Below, in pieces: positions 32,612 to 41,668 of a DNA stretch of 64,000 bases. The notes beneath the pieces were generated by a model. The model saw nothing but the letters and a program-made list of their open reading frames with translations. It searched no databases and was not told where the DNA came from. Within the stretch, counting starts at the first letter, position 1. Each line of letters begins with the position of its first letter. The stretch spans positions 1-64,000 of the forward strand of contig NZ_JAIERS010000007.1 in NCBI RefSeq assembly GCF_019746665.1. The letters run 5' to 3'. The position numbers and the translations under genes are program-made. The stretch comes from Sphingomonas sp. (GTDB taxonomy: Bacteria; Pseudomonadota; Alphaproteobacteria; Sphingomonadales; Sphingomonadaceae).

Positions 32612-34417
32612 CTAGAAGGTCAACGCCTTCCCCGCCCGCGCGGCGACGCGCCGGATCAGCGCATCGTCGGCGGCGCGGCCCGGCTGGCCGGCGTAGTTGA
32701 AGAACTCGTTGATCCGGTCATACTCGCCGTCGTTGGTCGCATTGCCATAGGGGGCGATCTGGCCGGTGCTCAGCGCTTCCTCATGCAGCAACAGGCTCAT
32801 GCGGAACATGTTGGCGGTGACCCGCTTGTAAAGCTCCAATTGGCGCGCCTTGGCGGCGGCACTCGGCTTGGCGCTCGCGTCTGTATTCCAGCGATTGGGG
32901 ACGGCGCGGTTATAGCCGGTGAAATAGTTGAATTGCAGCTTGAACGGCGGGGAGGCCTTCACCATCGCCTGCGGGTTATAGCTCGCCGCGACCATGCGCG
33001 TGAATTGCAGGAAGCTGCGGTGGATGAACATATCCTCCTTCCACAATTGCCCCAGCAGATATTCGCCGACCTTGGTGGAGTTGGAGGGTGAGACGCGCAG
33101 CAGGCTGGGATCGAAGCGGAAGCCCAGCATGAACCAGGCGGTGCGCAATTCGTCATCCGCTTGGCCGATCGTCATGTTCGGATCGATGCTGTCGAGCACG
33201 AATTGCGGATAGCCGAGCAGGCGGAGCTGATCGCGGAAGCGATCGCCGGTGCCGCGATTGCCCGGCTGGCCGAGCGTGAGATCGGAGGGTTGCAGCTCGC
33301 GCCGCTCGAAATCGCCCACTTCCCACATCGGGTTGGGCAGGAATTCCTCCAGCCGGTAGCCGGCGTGGAGCGTCACCCCTTCCGCCCTGAAGGGCACCGC
33401 GAAATTCGGGTCGGTCGCGAGGTAGGAGAAAGCGATCTGCCCGCGGGTGAAGCCCGGGCGGCGCAGCGCCTCCACCCGCAGCAGATGCTGGCCGATCAGC
33501 GTCGAGCGATATTTGATCAGCGAGAAATCATGCACCTTGCGCCTATCGGCGGGGTCGACCGGGGTGACGCCGGCGAAGCCCTCGGTCATGTCGTCGGCGG
33601 CGAAATAGAGCCGCCAGAAATTGGTCTCGCTCGGATCGTTGAGATAGGAGTCCTGCAGCGCCTGCCACTGGGCGGCGAAGGCGGCGCGGGGCACGCGCGG
33701 CAGATCGCTCACCCAGTCGTTCATTGTCCCTTCCTGCGGGCCATGCGCGATGTCCGCCGACCAGCGCGGGAAGGGAACGCCGATGCGGAACTTGTCCCAA
33801 TCGAGCGCGAGCAGCTCGTCGCGCGCGCGCTTGGCGTCGGCGAGTGTCGCGACGCGGATGCTGCTGGTGAGGGTCGGCAGCACCTTCGCGAGTTCCTCGC
33901 CGAACGCCGCGTCGCGCTCGACGCTGTTTGCGCCGGGGAGCAGCGCGCCGCCGGGCTGGAACGGGCGGAAGGTGCGCGGAGTTTCGGCCGGCAGCGCATA
34001 GCGCGCGCGCAGATATTTGACGCCGCGCACCAGCGCCTGCGCTTCCTCGCCGCTGGCGCCATCCTGCACCGCGCGGCGGATCAGATCGCTGTCGGGCGTG
34101 CCGATCCGCGCGAGATCGATAAAATCGGGACCGTGGCACGAAACGCACGAGTCCTTCTCGCGCGGCACGCGCCACATGGCGAGCGCGGCGCGGTAATCGC
34201 TTTCGCTTGGGGCGGCGGCGAGCAAGGTGGCCGAGGCGGTAGTGGTCCTGGTGACGCTACGCGCCGGCGCCGCGCCGCTGACGATCTGGAGCGTGCCGCC
34301 GCTGGTGCCACCTGGCACGGTCGCGGCGAAGGCGATCGCGGCGCCGCCGGCCAACAGCAGCGCGCCATAACTCAGATATTTCCGCCGCTTGCGATTCCGT
34401 GCGCCGTTATCCGCCAT
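32612..34417 (-). CDS. Membrane-anchored c-type cytochrome-like protein
   Basis: 601 residues. An N-terminal basic segment (RNRKRRKYLSYG) precedes one hydrophobic helix (ALLLAGGAAIAFAATV), so the protein is exported and either anchored or cleaved. A single haem-binding motif CVSCHGPDF lies near residue 95, followed by ARIGTPDSDLIRRAVQDG. The remaining 450 residues show no motif I recognise (two notable blocks: NDWVSDLPRVPRAAF and LQFNYFTGYNRAVPNRWN). ATG 34417 has gggggacgag upstream. It is convergent with the aminopeptidase and divergent from the radical SAM gene. Partner and redox role unknown. Confidence 0.75.
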   Translation of the reverse strand: MADNGARNRKRRKYLSYGALLLAGGAAIAFAATVPGGTSGGTLQIVSGAAPARSVTRTTTASATLLAAAPSESDYRAALAMWRVPREKDSCVSCHGPDFIDLARIGTPDSDLIRRAVQDGASGEEAQALVRGVKYLRARYALPAETPRTFRPFQPGGALLPGANSVERDAAFGEELAKVLPTLTSSIRVATLADAKRARDELLALDWDKFRIGVPFPRWSADIAHGPQEGTMNDWVSDLPRVPRAAFAAQWQALQDSYLNDPSETNFWRLYFAADDMTEGFAGVTPVDPADRRKVHDFSLIKYRSTLIGQHLLRVEALRRPGFTRGQIAFSYLATDPNFAVPFRAEGVTLHAGYRLEEFLPNPMWEVGDFERRELQPSDLTLGQPGNRGTGDRFRDQLRLLGYPQFVLDSIDPNMTIGQADDELRTAWFMLGFRFDPSLLRVSPSNSTKVGEYLLGQLWKEDMFIHRSFLQFTRMVAASYNPQAMVKASPPFKLQFNYFTGYNRAVPNRWNTDASAKPSAAAKARQLELYKRVTANMFRMSLLLHEEALSTGQIAPYGNATNDGEYDRINEFFNYAGQPGRAADDALIRRVAARAGKALTF

Positions 34418-34690
34418 CGCTCGTCCCCCAAAGATTTGCCGGGGGCGAGGCTGCCCGCGCGGTCCCCGGGGCGATGCCGCCAAAGCTTTACCGAGGTTTG
34501 AGAGAAGCCCGTAAAGGCTTTCTTAGCGCTAATCCCAGCACCGCTGCGGGATGGCGCGGCACGCCGCCCCGTATTTCCGCGAGGCCTGGCCACGGCGATC
34601 ATGGTTTTCAGCGGGTTAGCGATAATGGTTTCGCGTGCGTTAACCCAATTTCAAACCCCGCCCATCAAGAGCGATTCCAACAAGCCATCA
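34418..34690. other. Intergenic region between cytochrome-like and radical SAM genes
   Basis: 273 bp of divergent promoter space. It contains TTAA-N7-TCAA at 34640-34654, near the TTAA-N7-TTAA pattern bound by CtrA in alphaproteobacteria; one base off. No small gene with a ribosome-binding site is convincing here. If the radical SAM gene starts at 34601 or 34625, part of this region is coding. Confidence 0.4.
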
Positions 34691-36379
34691 ATGGAGCCTG
34701 GGGTGACGAGCGAAACCTGGAATGCCGCTGCGGAGCCGACCGCCCACGCGCCCGCCAGCGAAGCGCCGATCACCGAACACCCGCTCTACGGTTTTCTGGA
34801 GGCCTGCGCCGGGCTGCTCGGGGACGGTGTCGACCATCCCGAGGCCTGGGCCGCGCTGTGCGATCTCAGCGCCGCGCATCGCGGGGCACTGCGCGAACTG
34901 ATCACCGGCATCCTCGGCTTTCAGGCGCCGCCACTGCGCAAGATCATGGCGCTGCTGCTCGCGCTGATCGAGGTGCTGGACGGCGACCGGGTCCGCGGCA
35001 TGGCCAGCCTGCGCCAGCTGGAGGCGCATTTCTCGCTCTGCCCCCAGGTCGCCGGCGCGATCTTCTTCGCCGAACGCCAAGGCGATCCGGCACGCACCGC
35101 CGATCTTTCCGATCGCTTCTGCGACGCGCCCTTCGTGAAGTTCGAAACGCTGATCGACGGCACCGTCGCGCCCTGCTGCTCGATCTGGACGCAGAAGCGG
35201 CTGGGCCGGCTGGGCGAAATGAGCGCCGAGCAAATCTGGAACGGCGCCGACGCGCAGGAGATGCGCGAAAGCATCCTCGATGGCAGCTTCCGCTTCTGCA
35301 ACAAGCAGCGCTGCACCTATATCCGCGAGGACGCCCTGCCCCGCCGCGCCGAGGTGACCGACCCGGTGCTGCGCGGGGTGATCGCCGATCACAGCACCGC
35401 GCTCACCCATCCGCCGCGCTGGCTGTTCCTCGCGCATGATTCGACGTGCAACCTCGCCTGCCCCTCGTGCCGCGGCGAGCTGATGAGCGCGAGTGAGGCC
35501 GAGGAGCGCCGTTTCGACATCATCGAACAGCAGGTGTTCGAACCGATGCTCGCGCGCGGCGCGCTGACGCTGTCGCTTTCAGGGCAAGGCGATCCGTTCG
35601 CCAGCCACCATTACCGCTCGATCCTGAAGCGGCTCGCCGCGCATGATTACGAGCTGGAGCTCGATCTCCACACCAACGGCCTGTTGCTGAGCCCCGAGCG
35701 GTGGACCGCCTATGCCGGGCTGGAAAAGTACCGGCCGCTGGTGAACGTCTCGATCGATGCCTGCACGGCGGAGGTTTACGAGATTGTCCGCCGCCCCGGC
35801 AAATGGGAGAAGCTGGCGCCCAACCTCGCCTTCATCGCGGATAAGCGCGCCGCCGGCATTTTCCGCGAATTCCACATGAACGCGACGATCCAGCTCGATA
35901 ATTTCCACCAGATGCCAGCGCTGATCGACTTCGCCCGAAAGCTTGGGGCCGATTCGATGCGGCTCTACATGATGCAGCATACCGGCGCGCATCTTTCGGC
36001 CGATTATGCCCGCAAGAACGTCGCCGATCGCACCCACCCGCTGCACCTGGCGTTTCTGGAGACGCTGCGCGATCCCGCGCTCGGCACCCCGACCGCGCAT
36101 CTGTACGACGTGGCGGGCTGGCGCGATCAGGCGCTCGCCGAGACGCTGCCCGCCGACGCGCTAAGGGACGATGCCGATTATCAGGCCTGGCTCGACGCGA
36201 TCGACGCGGCGATCGGCGCCGAGCAGCTTGGCGTGGTGATCGCGCTCTGCGTCGCCGGCCGCCGCCGCTTCGCCGAGGCGCTGCTGCACGAGATCGAGGC
36301 GCAGGCGCTGCGCCGGCTCGGCTTCACGCTCCAGGCAAGCTACCGCGACGCCGACCGGGCGCGCGCGTTCGGCGCTTGA
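34691..36379 (+). CDS. Radical SAM protein with N-terminal SPASM-like Cys segment
   Basis: About 562 residues. The radical SAM cluster motif CNLACPSC (35447-35470) lies near residue 253, followed by LSLSGQGDPFASHHY and the TIM-barrel strands (LELDLHTNGLLL). Before it sits a SPASM-like block: FVKFETLIDGTVAPCCSIW (CC at 35174-35179), GEMSAEQIWNG, and FCNKQRC. SPASM domains normally follow the radical SAM core, so the order is reversed. The start is uncertain: ATG 34691 lacks a good Shine-Dalgarno, and in-frame starts at 34601 and 34625 exist. No precursor peptide or transporter gene is adjacent. It may modify a peptide or enzyme; substrate unknown. Confidence 0.85.
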   Translation: MEPGVTSETWNAAAEPTAHAPASEAPITEHPLYGFLEACAGLLGDGVDHPEAWAALCDLSAAHRGALRELITGILGFQAPPLRKIMALLLALIEVLDGDRVRGMASLRQLEAHFSLCPQVAGAIFFAERQGDPARTADLSDRFCDAPFVKFETLIDGTVAPCCSIWTQKRLGRLGEMSAEQIWNGADAQEMRESILDGSFRFCNKQRCTYIREDALPRRAEVTDPVLRGVIADHSTALTHPPRWLFLAHDSTCNLACPSCRGELMSASEAEERRFDIIEQQVFEPMLARGALTLSLSGQGDPFASHHYRSILKRLAAHDYELELDLHTNGLLLSPERWTAYAGLEKYRPLVNVSIDACTAEVYEIVRRPGKWEKLAPNLAFIADKRAAGIFREFHMNATIQLDNFHQMPALIDFARKLGADSMRLYMMQHTGAHLSADYARKNVADRTHPLHLAFLETLRDPALGTPTAHLYDVAGWRDQALAETLPADALRDDADYQAWLDAIDAAIGAEQLGVVIALCVAGRRRFAEALLHEIEAQALRRLGFTLQASYRDADRARAFGA

Positions 36380-36385
36380 GGCGCC

Positions 36386-37123
36386 CTAGCCCGCCGCGTC
36401 GATGATCGGCACGAACTTCGCCGCGCTCAGGCTCGCGCCGCCGACTAGCGCGCCGTCGACATCGGGCGTGCCCAGGATCTCGGCGGCGTTCGCGCCCGTC
36501 ACCGATCCGCCATAGAGGATGCGGATGCCGTCCGCCGCCGTCCCCACCAGGCTCCGCAGCTTGGCGCGGGCGATCGCGTGGACCTCGGCGATTTCGTCCA
36601 TCGTCGGGGTGCGGCCAGTGCCGATCGCCCAGCGCGGCTCGTAAGCGAGGGTGAACCAATCGGGCGCGGCATCGTCGGGCACCGATTTCTCGATCTGCGC
36701 CTGTACGACGCGCGCGGCGCGGCCGGCATCGCGCTCGGCCTCGGTCTCGCCGACGCACAGAATCACGTCGAGGCCGTGGCGGCGCGCGGCGGCGGCTTTC
36801 GCCCATACGTCCTGGCTGGTTTCGCCCTGATCGCCGCGCCGCTCGCTGTGGCCGACAATGGTGAAGCGCGCCCCCGCCTCCTTCACCATCGCCGCAGAGA
36901 CGCAGCCGGTATGGGCGCCGGCGTCGTTGAAGTGGATGTCCTGCGCGCCGATCGGCAGCGCCGGCGCACGCTCGGCGGCGAGCGCGATCAGCGTCGCCGG
37001 CACCGCTACCGCGACATCGACTCCGGGGTGCGCGGCGGCGGCGGCGGCGATCGCGTCAAGCTCGGCGAGCGACGCGCGCGATCCGTTCATCTTCCAGTTG
37101 CCCGCCACCAATTTGCGCCGCAT
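36386..37123 (-). CDS. tpiA: Triose-phosphate isomerase
   Basis: Interconverts dihydroxyacetone phosphate and glyceraldehyde 3-phosphate in glycolysis. 245 residues, a normal length. The N-terminal RRKLVAGNWKMNG with the catalytic Lys, the catalytic His in IVGHSERRG, the Glu in TLAYEPRWAIGTG and the phosphate loop in ILYGGSVTGANA are all present. ATG 37123 has ggagga upstream, fixing the start; the open frame extends to 37177 but is not needed. It is divergent from the PpiD-like gene across a 103-bp gap. Confidence 0.97.
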   Translation of the reverse strand: MRRKLVAGNWKMNGSRASLAELDAIAAAAAAHPGVDVAVAVPATLIALAAERAPALPIGAQDIHFNDAGAHTGCVSAAMVKEAGARFTIVGHSERRGDQGETSQDVWAKAAAARRHGLDVILCVGETEAERDAGRAARVVQAQIEKSVPDDAAPDWFTLAYEPRWAIGTGRTPTMDEIAEVHAIARAKLRSLVGTAADGIRILYGGSVTGANAAEILGTPDVDGALVGGASLSAAKFVPIIDAAG

Positions 37124-37226
37124 CGCATCCTCCCCATCGCTGGCGCGGCTGATGCCCGAGCTTGATGCCCGCGCCAAGCCCCCCTAAACGAGGCGCCTTC
37201 CAACCTGAAGGACGCGCTTTCCCGCC

Positions 37227-39173
37227 ATGCTCACCCTGTTTCGTCGCTTAATCTATTCGCGCCTGGGGGCGGTGATCGCGCTATCCGCGCTGGTCGTGAT
37301 CGCGATCGCCTTCGTGATCGGCGATATCGGCGGCCTGAAACTGGGCGGTGGCGCGCAGGGCGGGCCGCAGGCGGTGATCGCGACGATCGGCGACCAGACC
37401 GTGACCGCGGCCGATCTGCGCGAGCGTATCCGCAGCGATGTCAACAATTTCCGCCAGCAGCAGCCGACGCTGACCGAGCAGCAATATGTGGCGGCGGGCG
37501 GCTTCGACGGCACGCTGAACCGCACCATCGGCGGCATCGCGCTCGAGGAGTTCGGCAAGCGCATCGGGCTCGCCGCGCCCAAGAAGCTGATCGACCAGCA
37601 ACTCGCCGCGATCCCTGGACTGCAGGGCGTCGACGGCAAGTTCAACAACGATGTCTACAAGCAGCTGCTCCAGCAGCGCGGGCTCACCGACCGCCAGGTG
37701 CGCGGCGACATCGCGCGCTCGATCATCATCGAGCAGCTCCAGCTGCCGATCCAGGGCGCGACGCAGGTGCCCACGAAGCTCGCCGAGCCTTATGCCGCGC
37801 TGCTGCTGGAGGAGCGCGTCGGCGAAGTGGGCTTCATCCCCGCCAAGGCGATCGGCGCCGGCGCGGTGCCGACCGCCGACGAGCTGAAGACCTTCTACCA
37901 GCGCAACCAGACCCGCTACCGCATCCCCGAGCGGCGCACGTTCCGCGTCGCGGTGGTCTCGCCCGAAAGCCTGAAGGCCGCCGCCGCGCCCACCGATGCC
38001 GAGATCGCCGCCGCTTACCGCGCGCAGGCCGCGCGCTTCGCCGCGCGCGAGACACGCGATCTGGCGCAGGTGGTGGTGAGCGGCCAGGCGCAGGCCGACG
38101 CGCTCGCCGCCAAGGTGCGCGGCGGGACGCCGATCGAGGCCGCCGCCAAGGCGATCGGGCTGGAAGCCGCCAAGCTCACCGGGGTCGATCAGACGGGTTA
38201 TGCGGCGCAGACCAGCGTGGCGCTTGCCAAAGCGGTGTTCGCGGTGCCCCAGGGCGGGGTCGCCGGCCCGGTGAAGGGGCCGCTGGGGCTCACCGTGGTG
38301 CAGGTGGAGAAGGTCGCCAAGCTTCCGGCCAAGAGCGAGGCGGAGGCGCGCGCGACGCTGAGCGAGGAACTCGGCAAGGCCAAGCTCGCCAAGGCATTGT
38401 CGGACGCGCAGGAGCAGATTGGCGACGCGATCGACGCCAAGGGCACGTTCGGCGACATCGTCGCCAAGCGCAAGCTGACGGTGGAGACGGTGCCGCCCGT
38501 CACCGCCGCCGGAATCGACCCCGCGAGCCCTGATCGCCGTCCCAACCCGCAACTCCGCCCGGTGCTCGACGCGGGGTTCAAGATCGACCCGAGCGAAGGC
38601 CCGCAGCTGGTGCCGCTGGGGGCGGATGGCAGCTTCGCGGTGATGATCGTAGATCGCGTACTGCCGCCCTTCACGCCGCCGCTCGCCGAGCTGCGCGGGG
38701 TGATCGCGCGTGACTTCACGATCGATCGCGCCCAGCGCGGCGCGCGGACGGTCGCGGCGAAAGTCGTCGCCCAGGTCAATCAGGGCAAGCCGCTCGCCCA
38801 GGCACTCAAGGAAACCGGGCTCACGCTGCCGCCGGTGCAGCCGCTGCGCGCGGCACGGGCGCAGCTCGAACTGCTCGGCGCGCGCGCGCCGGCGCCGGTG
38901 ACGCTCGCCTTCGCGATGGCGCCCAAGAAGGCGAAGCTCCAGGCCGCGCCCGATGGCCAGGGCTGGCTGGTCGTCTATCTCGACAAGATCAACCGCCGCG
39001 ACGGCAGCGCCCCGCCGCAGATCGTCGCCGCGCGCCGGGGCGAACTGGGGCAGACGATCGGCAACGAATATCTGGAGCAGCTGGTGCGCGCGGTGCGGGC
39101 GCAGCTGAAGGTGAAAGTGAACGACGCCGAAGTGGCCAAGCTGCGCGCCGAACTGATGGGGACGACGCCCTGA
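37227..39173 (+). CDS. PpiD/SurA-like periplasmic peptidyl-prolyl isomerase chaperone
   Basis: 648 residues. A single N-terminal membrane anchor (VIALSALVVIAIAFVIG) is followed by a SurA-N-like chaperone region and a central parvulin domain (about residues 240-360, with ETRDLAQVVVS and GPLGLTVVQVEKV), then a long C-terminal segment. This is the PpiD arrangement; such proteins assist folding of exported proteins at the periplasmic face of the inner membrane. The parvulin domain is diverged, so isomerase activity is uncertain. It lies directly before trpE; the stop TGA overlaps the proposed CTG start of trpE. Confidence 0.9.
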   Translation: MLTLFRRLIYSRLGAVIALSALVVIAIAFVIGDIGGLKLGGGAQGGPQAVIATIGDQTVTAADLRERIRSDVNNFRQQQPTLTEQQYVAAGGFDGTLNRTIGGIALEEFGKRIGLAAPKKLIDQQLAAIPGLQGVDGKFNNDVYKQLLQQRGLTDRQVRGDIARSIIIEQLQLPIQGATQVPTKLAEPYAALLLEERVGEVGFIPAKAIGAGAVPTADELKTFYQRNQTRYRIPERRTFRVAVVSPESLKAAAAPTDAEIAAAYRAQAARFAARETRDLAQVVVSGQAQADALAAKVRGGTPIEAAAKAIGLEAAKLTGVDQTGYAAQTSVALAKAVFAVPQGGVAGPVKGPLGLTVVQVEKVAKLPAKSEAEARATLSEELGKAKLAKALSDAQEQIGDAIDAKGTFGDIVAKRKLTVETVPPVTAAGIDPASPDRRPNPQLRPVLDAGFKIDPSEGPQLVPLGADGSFAVMIVDRVLPPFTPPLAELRGVIARDFTIDRAQRGARTVAAKVVAQVNQGKPLAQALKETGLTLPPVQPLRAARAQLELLGARAPAPVTLAFAMAPKKAKLQAAPDGQGWLVVYLDKINRRDGSAPPQIVAARRGELGQTIGNEYLEQLVRAVRAQLKVKVNDAEVAKLRAELMGTTP

Positions 39174-40681
39174 GCGCGGTCCAGGGCATCCCCGCCGCGC
39201 GCGCGGCGCTGGCGCAAGGCCGGCCGGCGCTGCTGTGGCAGCAACAGATCGCCGACACCGAAACCCCGGTCGCCGCCGCGCTCAAACTGATCGAGCCGGG
39301 GCGCGGCGATTATCTGCTCGAATCGGTCGAGGGTGGCGCGGTGCGCGGGCGGCATTCGATGCTGGGCCTCGCCCCCGATCTGGTGTTCCGGGCCGAGGGG
39401 CAGGAAGCCGCGATCAACCGCCACTGGCTCACCGATCGCGACGCCTTCACCGCTTGTGCCGAGCCGACGCTCGCCGCGCTGCGGGCGCTCGTCGCCCAGT
39501 GCCGGATGGAGGTGCCGCCCGAACTGCCCCGCGCGCTCGCCTGCCTGGTCGGCTATTTCGGCTATGAGACGGTGGGGCTGGTCGAGCGTCTGCCTCGCGC
39601 CGCCGATCCGGGGCTCGGCCTGCCCGACATGATCTTCGTGCGGCCAACGGTGATCCTGCTGTTCGATCGGCTGGCGGACAGCCTGTTCATCGTCGCCCCC
39701 GTCTGGCCCGATGCCGCGCGCGCGCCCGATGCACTGATCGCCGCCGCCGCTGACAGGATCGAGGCGACCGCCGCTCGGCTCGCCACCGCACCGCTCCCCC
39801 CGCAGGTGCGCGGCGAGCCGGCCGAGATCGCGCTCCAGCCTGTGCTGCCGCCGGGCCGCTATGCCGAAATGGTGGCGGCGGCGAAGGACTATATCGTCGC
39901 GGGTGATATCTTTCAGGTGGTGCTCGCCCAGCGCTTCACCGCGCCGTTCGCGCTGCCCCCGTTCGAGCTGTACCGCGCGCTGCGACGGGTGAACCCCTCG
40001 CCCTTCCTCTACCACCTCGATCTGCCGGGCTTCGCGCTCACCGGATCGAGCCCCGAAATCCTGGTCCGCGTGCGCGATGGCGAGGTGACCATCCGCCCGA
40101 TCGCCGGCACCCGCCCGCGCGGCCGCACCGCGCTGGAGGACGATGCCAACCGCCTAAGCCTGCTCGCCGATCCCAAGGAGCGCGCCGAGCATCTGATGCT
40201 GCTCGATCTGGGGCGCAACGACGCGGGCCGCGTGGCCGAGGGCGGCACGGTGAAGGTCACCGACAGCTATTTCATCGAATATTACAGCCATGTGATGCAC
40301 ATCGTCTCGAACGTCGTCGCCCGGCTCGACGCGCGGCACGACGCGCTCGACGCGCTGTTCGCGGGGTTCCCCGCCGGCACCGTCTCGGGCGCGCCCAAGG
40401 TGCGCGCGTGCGAGATCATCGCCGAGTTGGAGCATGAAGCACGCGGCGCCTATGCCGGCGGCGTCGGCTATTTCTCGCCCGATGGATCGATGGATTCGTG
40501 CATCGTGCTGCGCACCGCGGTGGTGAAGGACGGGATGATGCACGTCCAGGCCGGCGCGGGCATCGTCGCGGACAGCGACCCCGCCTATGAGCAGCGCGAG
40601 TGCGAGGCCAAGGCCGGCGCCCTGCTCGCCGCCGCGCGCGAGGCGGTAGCGCGGGCGAGCGACGCGGGGTTCGGGCAGTAG
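39170..40681 (+). CDS. trpE: Anthranilate synthase component I, apparent CTG start
   Basis: Converts chorismate to anthranilate with TrpG, the first step of tryptophan synthesis. About 503 residues. The catalytic block IRPIAGTRPRGRT, the DLGRNDAGRVA segment, the GTVSGAPKVRA motif and the C-terminal GGVGYFSPDGSMD are intact. The conserved N-terminal part (LLWQQQIADTETPVAAALKL) is present but has no ATG, GTG or TTG in frame before 39341, and none upstream for many codons. CTG 39170, overlapping the ppiD stop (CTGA) and preceded by atgggga, is the best start. Component II (trpG) lies 2.1 kb downstream. Starting at GTG 39341 would delete the regulatory N-terminus. Confidence 0.9.
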   Translation: MSAVQGIPAARAALAQGRPALLWQQQIADTETPVAAALKLIEPGRGDYLLESVEGGAVRGRHSMLGLAPDLVFRAEGQEAAINRHWLTDRDAFTACAEPTLAALRALVAQCRMEVPPELPRALACLVGYFGYETVGLVERLPRAADPGLGLPDMIFVRPTVILLFDRLADSLFIVAPVWPDAARAPDALIAAAADRIEATAARLATAPLPPQVRGEPAEIALQPVLPPGRYAEMVAAAKDYIVAGDIFQVVLAQRFTAPFALPPFELYRALRRVNPSPFLYHLDLPGFALTGSSPEILVRVRDGEVTIRPIAGTRPRGRTALEDDANRLSLLADPKERAEHLMLLDLGRNDAGRVAEGGTVKVTDSYFIEYYSHVMHIVSNVVARLDARHDALDALFAGFPAGTVSGAPKVRACEIIAELEHEARGAYAGGVGYFSPDGSMDSCIVLRTAVVKDGMMHVQAGAGIVADSDPAYEQRECEAKAGALLAAAREAVARASDAGFGQ

Positions 40682-40732
40682 CACCCCGCGGGACAGCTCC
40701 CGGCCAATAACGGCGCGCTTTGGGCCGACCTT

Positions 40733-41110
40733 TCAGCGCTCCAAACGTTGCAGCCGGAGTCGATAGGTCTGCTCTAACTCGGCGGTGCGTCGGCGCGCCT
40801 CGCGATCGAGGCAGGCGAGCAGCGCGAGCGGGCCGCCGGTCCCGCCATCCCACAGCCGATATTCGGCGTCGCACGTCGCCTCGCGATAGGCGACCCAGGC
40901 GCGCTGCGCCTTTTTCAGCCGCAGCCGGTCGGCGGCCGCGAGCACGCCCATGATCGTGCGGTAGCGATGGTTGAGTTCGCCTTCGTCCTGAACGCGAGCC
41001 GCCGCCAAGCATTTGGCGATTTCATAGGTCTGCCCTTTGGCAAAGCAGGGCGACTCGTCGTCCGCCGCGACGGGGGAGGCTGCCATCAGGCTGATCGCAA
41101 AGAACCACAT
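40733..41110 (-). CDS. Exported LprI-type (DUF1311) protein
   Basis: 125 residues with a short signal peptide (WFFAISLMAASPVAAD). The mature part matches the LprI/DUF1311 pattern: LNHRYRTIMGVL, then LKKAQRAWVAYREATCDAEY and LLACLDREARRRTAEL, with paired Cys. Related proteins inhibit lysozyme or have unknown periplasmic roles. ATG 41110 has no clear ribosome-binding site. It is convergent with trpE and upstream of nothing on the same strand that is obviously related. Confidence 0.75.
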   Translation of the reverse strand: MWFFAISLMAASPVAADDESPCFAKGQTYEIAKCLAAARVQDEGELNHRYRTIMGVLAAADRLRLKKAQRAWVAYREATCDAEYRLWDGGTGGPLALLACLDREARRRTAELEQTYRLRLQRLER

Positions 41111-41170
41111 GGCGTCAGCTTAAGCCTGTTAAGTCATTGGTTATAGTTGTCTTTATGCGAACCGCGCGCG

Positions 41171-41572
41171 CTATTGCCCCCGCGCCTTCGCCGCGCGTTC
41201 GGCCTGCCATTGCTGGATCAGTTGCAGCGTGCAGCCTGTCTGCCCGCCAGTGCCGATGGGGGAGCAGGTGTTGGGGATGCCGCTCGCCCGGCGGCTTTCC
41301 TCGTCGAGCACCAGCGCACGGGCGCCCCAGGCCTGGTTCTGCGGCTTTACCGGACCTTCGTCGCGCAAGGCGCGCGGCACGCGGTACGGGCTTTCGATCG
41401 GCGCGCACACCACGACTTCGTTGCCCTCGGCCTTGGGGCAATCCTGGCCGGGCTTGATCAGGATAGACCGAATGCGCTGCGGCGGTTCGGCCTGATAGCT
41501 GTCGTCGGCCGGCTGCTGCGCGAACGCCGCCGCGGGAAGCGCGATCAACGCCGCCATCAACACTAGCCGCAT
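41171..41572 (-). CDS. Exported conserved hypothetical protein (133 aa)
   Basis: 133 residues with a signal peptide (VLMAALIALPAAAFAQ). The mature protein has four Cys (GQDCPKAEG, VVCAPIES, NTCSPIG, TGCTLQL), likely two disulfides, and the segment SPYRVPRALRDEGP. Similar small exported proteins are widespread in sphingomonads; function unknown. ATG 41572 is supported by aaagga upstream. The open frame runs on to 42790 in this direction, but that part is antisense to the alpha/beta hydrolase gene and is ignored. Confidence 0.8.
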   Translation of the reverse strand: MRLVLMAALIALPAAAFAQQPADDSYQAEPPQRIRSILIKPGQDCPKAEGNEVVVCAPIESPYRVPRALRDEGPVKPQNQAWGARALVLDEESRRASGIPNTCSPIGTGGQTGCTLQLIQQWQAERAAKARGQ

Positions 41573-41668
41573 CCGCTTATCCTTTCGTCCCTCGCCCTCG
41601 CACGTGGGGCCTTGCGGGGGGATGAACAAGTGTTTGATCGCGCAACGACCCGCGCTAGGCTCGGCGGC

